Made by a program: the position numbers and the translations under genes. From Nocardia uniformis NBRC 13702 (GTDB taxonomy: Bacteria > Actinomycetota > Actinomycetes > Mycobacteriales > Mycobacteriaceae), in the NCBI RefSeq assembly GCF_001613345.1, contig NZ_BDCE01000067.1, forward strand, positions 1 through 64,000: DNA of 64,000 nucleotides, in the 5' to 3' direction. The notes under the pieces are model-generated. The model ran no database searches and had not been told where the DNA came from. It was given only the letters and a program-made list of their open reading frames with translations. This document shows, piece by piece, positions 58,914 through 64,000 of this stretch (positions are counted from its first letter, which is position 1; each line of letters begins with the position of its first letter).

Positions 58914-61016
58914 CTATTCCACCCCGATCTGCACCAGATCCCCGGCCTGACCACCGGGGTACACAACCACCTCCACGCCCGGGAATCCGGCCGCGATGTG
59001 GTCGCTCAATTCATCGGCGAGCCCGTCGGGCGCCTCCGCGCCGATGAGCATGGTGACCAATTCGCCTCCGAGACCGAGCATTCGGTCCAACAGCGTACGC
59101 GCGGCGGCCCGCACATCCGGATCGATTACCACCACATCGTGGCCCACCAGGCCGAGTCCGTCGCCCGCCGCACAGGTGCCCTGAATGGTGAGCGCGCGCT
59201 CCGCCGCCACGCGCAGCGAACCCCACCGCGTCCCCGCGGCCGCCTCCGACATGGCGAAAACATCATCGACCGCGATACGGCCGGAGTCGTGCATGGACAG
59301 CGCCGCCAGCCCCTGCACCACCGACGAGCACGGCAGCATGAGCACATCGCGCATTCCGTCGCGAGCCGCGACACTCACCGCGACCAGCTCATGCGCGGGC
59401 AGCGCGCCATTCGGCAGCACCAGCACCTCCCGATGCGGCATTGCGCGAATCGCCGTCAACAACGCCTCGGACGTGACCTCACCCTCCAAGACTGTCGCCC
59501 CCGAGTCCTCGAACAGGCGCACCGCGCCCGGTCCGGACACCGCCGCGAGAATTCCGCGATCCGTGGGTCCGAGGGTCGCGTGCATGGACACGGCCAGCGT
59601 TTCGATCCGAATCCGACTCAGCACACCCGCCGACAGTCCGGCCTCGACAGCCGCCCCCGCGTCGGCACAATGCACATGCGCCGACCACGCCCCCGCCCCA
59701 TCTCCCACCACGACCACCGAATCCCCAAGCCCCGCAAGCGCATCCCGCAAGTCCGTCACCTGTTCCTCATCGGTGCCGTCCAACAGGTACATGACCTCGT
59801 ACTGCGGCGCGGGCATCGGCGAATCCGCCGAATCACCCATGCGCGCAGCGAAATCCGAGGCAGCTCCACCCACCCGGCCTACCGCCGGACCGGATTCGCT
59901 TGCGGCGCGGGGAGATCCGCCCATACCGCCTTCGTCCGCGGCATCGGGCGACCCGGCCATTCCGGATTCGTTCGCAACGCGGGAAGACCCGGCGAGTCCG
60001 GATTCATCCGCGGCCCCCGGAGCGCCGCTCAACCCGCAGGCCTGCGGGTGCGCGCCGGCGCGCGTAGCGATGGGGTCCCCGTGGGCTCCCCGGAGATCGG
60101 TCGATATGTCCGACCTGTCGGCCCCCGCACCCGACGCGCCGCGTATCGGCATGCCGCCGGAGCCGCCGCGCACGTACCGCGGGCGGGTGGGCGTTGTCCC
60201 ACCCGTCACCGTCACCAATTCGTCCAACAGCACCAGCAGTCCGCGCGCCCCGGCATCCACCACGCCCGCCTCGCGCAGCACACCTAGTTGCGACGTCGTC
60301 TCCCCGAGCGCTTTGACCGCCCCATCGGCAGCCGCCAGCGCGACCGCCCGCAACGTCCGCTCCTGACATTCCGCCGCGTGATCGGCCGCGCAATCCAGGA
60401 TGGTGAGCATGGTGCCCTCGACCGGAGAACTCAGCGCCTCCCGCACCAGTACGGCCGCCCGCCGCAGCGCCAACCGCAACGACTCGGCCGTCAGCGGCCC
60501 GTCGCTCACGGCCTCGGCCACCCCGCGCAATACCTGGGAAAGAATGATGCCCGAATTACCGCGCGCACCAAGGGTCGCGGCGCGAGCCATGGCAGCGGCG
60601 ACCGAATGGGCCGTCACACCGGAACCCACGGGGCCATCGACCGAGTTCGGAGCGTTGGTCGCAAGGCTCGGGGTATCCGCCCGTCCCACCGGATTCCGAT
60701 CGACAGCGCCGCCGGGCGTACTGTCACGCACCGCGCCGGCCGGTGCGTCCGACCGCTCCGATCCCCGTTTCGCCACGACCGCCGCGGAGCTGACGTCACC
60801 TGCTGCCGCGTCCGAGCCGCCGGGCCGGGCCGCCTCTTCCGCGGCGAGCACCGCGGCCCGCATGGTCGTCAAGAGATTGGTCCCGGTATCGGCGTCCGCC
60901 ACCGGAAAGACATTCAGCGCATTGATCTCGTCGCGATGCCGCTCGAGTCCCTCGAGACAGCGCCGACCCCACCGCGTGAGCGCCGCACCGTCGAGCACGT
61001 CCCCTACCCCGGGCAC
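58914..61016 (-). CDS. DAK2-domain protein, FakA/YloV-like, with internal repeats
   Basis: A 700-residue protein of the YloV/FakA family (fatty acid kinase A in Firmicutes). The N-terminal DAK2 (DhaL) ATP-binding domain has NALNVFPVADADTGTNLL (near residue 33) with the metal-binding Asp residues, and LGARGNSGIILSQVLRG. The C-terminal FakA domain ends EVVVYPGGQAGDLVQIGVE. In between are two long Ala/Gly/Ser/Asp-rich linkers; one contains four 12-residue repeats (AxESGxAGSxxx). No FakB is adjacent. GTG 61016 has AAGGA 8 nt upstream. It sits directly before recG, as in mycobacteria. Confidence 0.87.
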   Translation of the reverse strand: MPGVGDVLDGAALTRWGRRCLEGLERHRDEINALNVFPVADADTGTNLLTTMRAAVLAAEEAARPGGSDAAAGDVSSAAVVAKRGSERSDAPAGAVRDSTPGGAVDRNPVGRADTPSLATNAPNSVDGPVGSGVTAHSVAAAMARAATLGARGNSGIILSQVLRGVAEAVSDGPLTAESLRLALRRAAVLVREALSSPVEGTMLTILDCAADHAAECQERTLRAVALAAADGAVKALGETTSQLGVLREAGVVDAGARGLLVLLDELVTVTGGTTPTRPRYVRGGSGGMPIRGASGAGADRSDISTDLRGAHGDPIATRAGAHPQACGLSGAPGAADESGLAGSSRVANESGMAGSPDAADEGGMGGSPRAASESGPAVGRVGGAASDFAARMGDSADSPMPAPQYEVMYLLDGTDEEQVTDLRDALAGLGDSVVVVGDGAGAWSAHVHCADAGAAVEAGLSAGVLSRIRIETLAVSMHATLGPTDRGILAAVSGPGAVRLFEDSGATVLEGEVTSEALLTAIRAMPHREVLVLPNGALPAHELVAVSVAARDGMRDVLMLPCSSVVQGLAALSMHDSGRIAVDDVFAMSEAAAGTRWGSLRVAAERALTIQGTCAAGDGLGLVGHDVVVIDPDVRAAARTLLDRMLGLGGELVTMLIGAEAPDGLADELSDHIAAGFPGVEVVVYPGGQAGDLVQIGVE
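59890..60033. repeat. Four tandem 36-bp repeats inside the DAK2 gene
   Basis: Units begin at 59890, 59926, 59962 and 59998, each starting ccggattcg-like and encoding a 12-residue Ala/Gly/Ser/Glu-rich unit. They are imperfect but exactly in register. Confidence 0.75.
60032..60063. repeat. Two adjacent perfect palindromes inside the DAK2 gene
   Basis: ACCCGCAGGCCTGCGGGT (60032-60049, 18 bp) is followed directly by GCGCGCCGGCGCGC (60050-60063, 14 bp). They border the 36-bp repeats. Confidence 0.7.
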
Positions 61017-61118
61017 CGTCACCGTCCTTCCGCCGCACCGTGTCGTCTGTGAAACCGGTATTGCCTCGCAAACCCCCGGCCGCCAGCGTAGTCGCCCCGT
61101 CCGACAACACACCGACAC

Positions 61119-61298
61119 GTGGGCACTCGCGACAGACAGACAGACAGACAGACAGACAATGGTCACGTGCCGCACGAATTGTGGGACGAGGGCGACGGAG
61201 GCTGGACGTTCTGCCTCGCGGGGCCGCGCGGTGATGCCGCCCGGGCGCTACTCGAACCGAACGCCCGAAGGCATCCGTTGCGGCCAGAGCAGCCCTGA
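61119..61298 (+). other. Possible small ORF running through the GACA repeat
   Basis: From GTG 61119 the frame passes through the microsatellite (encoding RDRQTDRQTD), then a more protein-like stretch at 61167-61260 (HELWDEGDGGWTFCLAGPRG, then DAARALLEPNAR), and stops at 61298. An internal GTG at 61167 is an alternative start. Neither has a Shine-Dalgarno. The segment after the repeat looks like the start of a small protein whose C-terminus is lost. Coding is uncertain. Confidence 0.35.
61131..61158. repeat. Tetranucleotide microsatellite (GACA)7
   Basis: Seven exact GACA units in 28 bp. Such perfect short repeats are uncommon in GC-rich actinobacterial DNA. It lies 115 bp upstream of the DAK2 start and in frame with the small possible ORF on the plus strand. 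Confidence 0.95.
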
Positions 61299-61524
61299 GA
61301 CGGCCGCCACGCCCGTCCGACCTGGGCTTTGTCCGGTAGCTGGCGATTGCGCGGGGGCAATTGGACAGCGCGTATACCGTCCGGTTACTCTTGCAGGGTT
61401 GCCTGACGCGGGCTTGACCTGCGGTCGCTGGCGGTTCGCCACCAGGCATGTCCAAACATTAGGCTTTCGGACACGCTGCTTTACATGCAGCGTGTCCCCA
61501 CATGACATGAAGGAGCTCGCGACT

Positions 61525-61716
61525 ATGGCTGCCGTCTGCGACGTTTGCGCCAAGGGCCCCGGCTTCGGTAAGTCGGTTTCGCACTCGCACCGGCGCACCA
61601 ACCGTCGCTGGAACCCGAACATTCAGACCGTGCGCGCGCAGGTTGCCCCCGGCAACACCCGCCGCATGAACGTGTGCACCTCCTGCCTCAAGGCGGGCAA
61701 GGTCGCTCGCGGCTGA
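61525..61716 (+). CDS. rpmB: Ribosomal protein bL28
   Basis: A 63-residue L28 starts MAAVCDVCAKGPGFGKSVSH, with two CxxC pairs (CDVC and CTSC), the zinc-binding C+ form. AAGGAG lies about 9 nt before ATG 61525. Divergent from the DAK2-recG operon, the mycobacterial arrangement, and followed by a hairpin terminator. Confidence 0.95.
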   Translation: MAAVCDVCAKGPGFGKSVSHSHRRTNRRWNPNIQTVRAQVAPGNTRRMNVCTSCLKAGKVARG

Positions 61717-61740
61717 TCTACCAAGGCTGCAATCTCGTCG

Positions 61741-61775
61741 AAGCCCCGGCACCCGTAAGGGTCGGCCGGGGCTTT
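61741..61775 (+). terminator. Hairpin terminator after rpmB
   Basis: Outer stem AAGCCCCGGC (61741-61750) with GCCGGGGCTT (61765-61774), and inner stem ACCC-gtaa-GGGT. The outer arm ends in a short T run. Confidence 0.8.
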
Positions 61776-61817
61776 GTCGTCGATGGAGTTCGGCTCGACC
61801 GTCGGTACGATTGACGC

Positions 61818-62339
61818 GTGCATATGGCACGAGGGGTGAAGCGGTGGCAGGTGGTCCCGCTGGCAGCCGACCACACCCGGAGTCTGGCCGCATGCCATAT
61901 CGCCTGCTGGCGTGAGGCGTATCGGAACCTGGTGCCCCGACACGTACTCGACGCCTTCGACATCGACCGGCTGGCCGCGCAGTGGGAGCGCCGCCGCATC
62001 GCGTATCCGCACAACGCGGTCGTCGCCGTCACCGACGACGGCACGGTCATCGGTTTCGGCAGTGGCGGACCATCGCTGACCGAATCATCGGTCACCCCCC
62101 GCGAAATCAATGCCATGTATGTCCGGTCCGCCTGGTACGGCACCGGTGTGGCGCACGATCTCATGCGCACGGTGCTGGTCCCGGATGTGGATACCTCGCT
62201 CTGGGTGTTCGAGGAGAACCGCCGTGCCCAGGCCTTCTATCGCAAATACGGCTTCGAGCTCGATGGTGGCCACCAGGTCGAAGCCTTCAGTCCCGCATTG
62301 GAAGTGCGAATGGTGCGGCGCGCCGCCCGGCTCGGCTGA
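61818..62339 (+). CDS. GNAT-family N-acetyltransferase
   Basis: 173 residues with the GNAT fold: WQVVPLAADHTRSLAACHIACWREAYRNL (first strand and helix), a central NAMYVRSAWYGTGVAHDLM that contains the acetyl-CoA pyrophosphate loop (usually Q/RxxGxG/A, here WYGTGVA), and the C-terminal FEENRRAQAFYRKYGFELDG. It transfers an acetyl group to an unknown amine, amino acid or antibiotic. GTG 61818 or ATG 61824 may be the start; no strong Shine-Dalgarno. Separate from rpmB by a terminator. Confidence 0.85.
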   Translation: MHMARGVKRWQVVPLAADHTRSLAACHIACWREAYRNLVPRHVLDAFDIDRLAAQWERRRIAYPHNAVVAVTDDGTVIGFGSGGPSLTESSVTPREINAMYVRSAWYGTGVAHDLMRTVLVPDVDTSLWVFEENRRAQAFYRKYGFELDGGHQVEAFSPALEVRMVRRAARLG

Positions 62340-62360
62340 GTTACCAGCCGTACCCGGCGC

Positions 62361-62435
62361 AGCGCTACCGCACCATTCATCGAGCGCTACCGCGCTCCTT
62401 CATTCAGCGCCACCGCACTATGTCGGTGGGCGCTG
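62361..62435. repeat. Short repeats and hairpin between convergent genes
   Basis: Three imperfect copies of AGCGCTACCGCNCCATTCAT occur at about 62361, 62383 and 62406 (22-23 bp period). The last overlaps a hairpin with an 11-bp stem (62405-62415 with 62424-62435, one bulged G), likely the terminator for the convergent GNAT and secreted-protein genes. Confidence 0.55.
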
Positions 62436-62456
62436 ATCACACTGTGCCGACGAAAC

Positions 62457-62717
62457 TTACACCGAGCCGCCGATGCACTGCACCTGCTGGCTGATGGACT
62501 GGACGAAGCACGCGAGAGTCGACGTGGTGCTCGACGACAGCGACGAGGCGCTATTGGTGTCGAGCAGGCTGCCGACCGGTGTCGCCGGGGCGGGCGCGGT
62601 CGTCGAGTTGGTAAATGGTTCCAGCGTCAACGGCTCTGCGTGGGCGGCGGGGACGGCTGCGAACGCGGCACCCACGGCGAGGGCGGCGACGATACCGCGG
62701 GCAGTCTTTCTCTGCAT
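62457..62717 (-). CDS. Small secreted protein of unknown function (86 aa)
   Basis: ATG 62717 has CAGGAG 7 nt upstream. Residues 1-27 form a signal peptide (MQRKTARGIVAALAVGAAF and cleavage near AHA-EP). The mature part is about 59 residues, rich in Thr, Ser, Ala and Pro, with only two Cys (in LACFVQSISQQVQCIGG near the C-terminus) that can form one disulfide loop. No family recognised. Similar short exported proteins with a C-terminal Cys pair are common in Nocardia-type genomes. Confidence 0.75.
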   Translation of the reverse strand: MQRKTARGIVAALAVGAAFAAVPAAHAEPLTLEPFTNSTTAPAPATPVGSLLDTNSASSLSSSTTSTLACFVQSISQQVQCIGGSV

Positions 62718-62755
62718 GCATCTGCTCCTGAATAGGCTCAACGGGTTAACACGCC

Positions 62756-63463
62756 CTACGGCAGACGCCAGTCCACCGGGGCGGCCCCTAATGTACCGAG
62801 CAATTCGTTCGTACGGGAGAATGGACGAGATCCGAAGAAACCTCGCGACGCGGACAGCGGTGAAGGATGGGCGGATTCGATATACGGCGTCGAGCCCAAC
62901 ATCGGCTTCAAGGTCGAGGCATCCCGGCCCCACAGAATCGCCACGAGAGGCTGATCACGCGCCACCAGAGCGCGAATCGCCTGCTCCGTCACTGCCTCCC
63001 AGCCTTTACCGCGATGCGAGGCGGCCTGGCCCGGCGCGACGGTGAGTACTCGGTTCAGCATCAGCACGCCCTGGTCCGACCACGGCGTCAGATCACCGTT
63101 GGAGGGAGTCGGCAGTCCGAGATCCTTCGAGAGTTCGGAGAAGATATTGGCGAGACTGCGCGGCACCGGCTTCACATCCGGTTCCACCGAGAAGCTCAAG
63201 CCCATGGCATGACCCGGTGTGGGGTAGGGATCCTGGCCGACGATCAGCACCCGCACCTTGTCGAACGGTCGCTGGAAAGCCCGTAGTACGTTCTCCCCCT
63301 TGGGGAGATAGCCGCGCCCGGCGGCGATTTCCGCGCGCAGGAATTCGCCCATAGTGGCAATGCGGTCGGCGACGGGTTCGAGGGCCTCGGCCCAGCCCGA
63401 ATCGATGACTTCCGTCAGTGGTTTGGCACCCATGTCGGGAAAACCTATCGTGGCCACTTTCAT
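62756..63463 (-). CDS. ung: Uracil-DNA glycosylase
   Basis: Family 1 UDG removes uracil from DNA. The 235-residue protein has the catalytic water-activating loop VGQDPYPTPGHAMGLSFSV (Asp near residue 77), the uracil-binding LMLNRVLTV, and the leucine-intercalation loop SAHPSPLSASRGFFGSRPFS with the catalytic His. Complete and of normal length. It starts 9 bp after the thiL stop, as in mycobacteria (thiL-ung). Confidence 0.96.
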   Translation of the reverse strand: MKVATIGFPDMGAKPLTEVIDSGWAEALEPVADRIATMGEFLRAEIAAGRGYLPKGENVLRAFQRPFDKVRVLIVGQDPYPTPGHAMGLSFSVEPDVKPVPRSLANIFSELSKDLGLPTPSNGDLTPWSDQGVLMLNRVLTVAPGQAASHRGKGWEAVTEQAIRALVARDQPLVAILWGRDASTLKPMLGSTPYIESAHPSPLSASRGFFGSRPFSRTNELLGTLGAAPVDWRLP

Positions 63464-63472
63464 TGCGATACC

Positions 63473-64000
63473 TCACCCACCCGATGCGAAGGACTCCCAC
63501 CCTGAAGGTCCCGACCTGGATGCGCCGTCGACAGTAACTCCGGCCCCCGACACAACCCGACCGATAACTACCCAACCTGCGGGGATATCAACGGTATCGG
63601 TGAAAGTGGCGGCAAAGGCATGGTCCTCGCCACCGGCCAGAATCCAGTCGAGCGGATCAGCGTCAAGGGCTGTTGCCACCGGATCGAGGACCGGGTCGCG
63701 CAGCGTGGCCGAGTCGAGATCGATGGCGACACCGGAGGATTCGGCGATATGTCCGAGATCGGCGAGCAGGCCGTCGGAGACGTCGGTCAGCGCGGTAATG
63801 GGCGCGTCGGTGGGCAGATCCAAGACCGCCTGGTACGGCGGGCGCGGAACCCGGTGCGCGGCAACCACATCCGCGAACCGCGTCGGATCGGCCCCGGAAC
63901 TCAGCACCGCCAGCCCCGCCGCGGACCAACCCAATCGCCCGGCGACGGCAACCACATCACCGGGCCGTGCGGTCGACCGCAGAATGGGCGAACGTCCGCG
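63473..64000 (-). CDS. thiL: Thiamine-monophosphate kinase, 5' end outside the window
   Basis: About 175 C-terminal residues are visible; the frame stays open to the window edge, reading STARPGDVVAVAGRLGWSAA near the cut. ThiL phosphorylates thiamine monophosphate to thiamine diphosphate. The C-terminal half of the PurM-like fold is seen, with ITALTDVSDGLLADLGHIAE (metal/ATP-binding Asp residues) and the substrate loop LDWILAGGEDHAFAATF. Lies directly upstream of ung. Confidence 0.93.
   Translation of the reverse strand, partial: RGRSPILRSTARPGDVVAVAGRLGWSAAGLAVLSSGADPTRFADVVAAHRVPRPPYQAVLDLPTDAPITALTDVSDGLLADLGHIAESSGVAIDLDSATLRDPVLDPVATALDADPLDWILAGGEDHAFAATFTDTVDIPAGWVVIGRVVSGAGVTVDGASRSGPSGWESFASGG

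Larger units (their letters stand above)
61017..61524. other. Gene-poor region between the DAK2 gene and rpmB
   Basis: This 508-bp stretch contains the divergent promoters, the (GACA)7 microsatellite and one small possible frame (61119-61298). Near 61472-61500 a TTTACATGCAGCGTGTCC segment lies upstream of rpmB with an inverted pair GGACACGCTGC/GCAGCGTGTCC (about 61469-61497) that may be a hairpin in the rpmB leader. No other gene is supported. Confidence 0.5.

Overview
The window is GC-rich, gene-dense actinobacterial chromosome. GTG and TTG starts are common, genes often overlap by 1-4 nt (GTGA, ATGA, TGATG), and the families are those of Mycobacteriales: paired FadE-type acyl-CoA dehydrogenases, an F420/Ddn-type protein, a PrpR-type regulator beside prpDBC, an Rv2927c-like coiled-coil protein, and a B12 riboswitch before metE. 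Nocardia or a close relative is the best guess, by inference from gene content only. I see no insertion sequence, prophage, CRISPR array, tRNA or rRNA. The first gene (DUF222/HNH) and the last (thiL) are cut by the window edges.

Layout. 1-9 kb: DUF222/HNH nuclease end; a DUF1707 plus membrane-protein operon with a double-palindrome promoter; a two-subunit acyl-CoA dehydrogenase; an AhpD-like protein; a Ddn-like plus flavin disulfide-reductase-like pair; a CBS protein with an ArsB/NhaD-type permease. 9-12.4 kb: acyltransferase-3/SGNH protein and a divergent TetR/PaaI-thioesterase pair sharing a perfect inverted repeat. 12.4-21 kb: a full potassium system, with a small ORF, kdpF, kdpA, kdpB and kdpC on the minus strand, divergent from a second small ORF, kdpD and kdpE. 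21-24 kb: P450, HAD hydrolase, and a MarR regulator with a membrane protein. 24.2-27.3 kb: a tightly overlapping OsmC / acylphosphatase / YgiB-like / glutathionylspermidine-synthetase-like / DUF350 operon. 27.3-35 kb: housekeeping genes (mutM, rnc, rpmF, a DUF177 gene, an Rv2927c-like gene, coaD, rsmD) broken by a gtrA gene and an AbiEi-like protein. 35-41.3 kb: pyruvate carboxylase, then a B12 riboswitch, a 32-codon upstream ORF and metE.

41.3-50 kb: alpha/beta hydrolase with a decayed relative beside it, TetR and a divergent P450, a YczE-like protein, and the methylcitrate operon prpD-prpB-prpC divergent from its PrpR-type regulator. 50-56.6 kb: lipoprotein, Tat-signal SDR, second gtrA paralogue, NarL-type two-component system under a 34-bp perfect palindrome, fatty acid hydroxylase with an overlapping FadR-type regulator, and an RhtA-like exporter. 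56.6-64 kb: recG, a DAK2/FakA-like protein with internal repeats, a (GACA)7 microsatellite, rpmB, a GNAT protein, a small secreted protein, ung and thiL.

The recurring theme is local transcription control. At least eight promoter regions carry clear palindromic or repeated operators, usually beside their probable regulator. The most interesting functional unit is the OsmC-to-DUF350 operon. It looks like the enterobacterial ygiBC / yjfLMC set, but it sits in a lineage that uses mycothiol rather than glutathione. Two short membrane ORFs flanking the kdp divergent promoter and the uORF between the B12 riboswitch and metE are the best candidates for overlooked genes.
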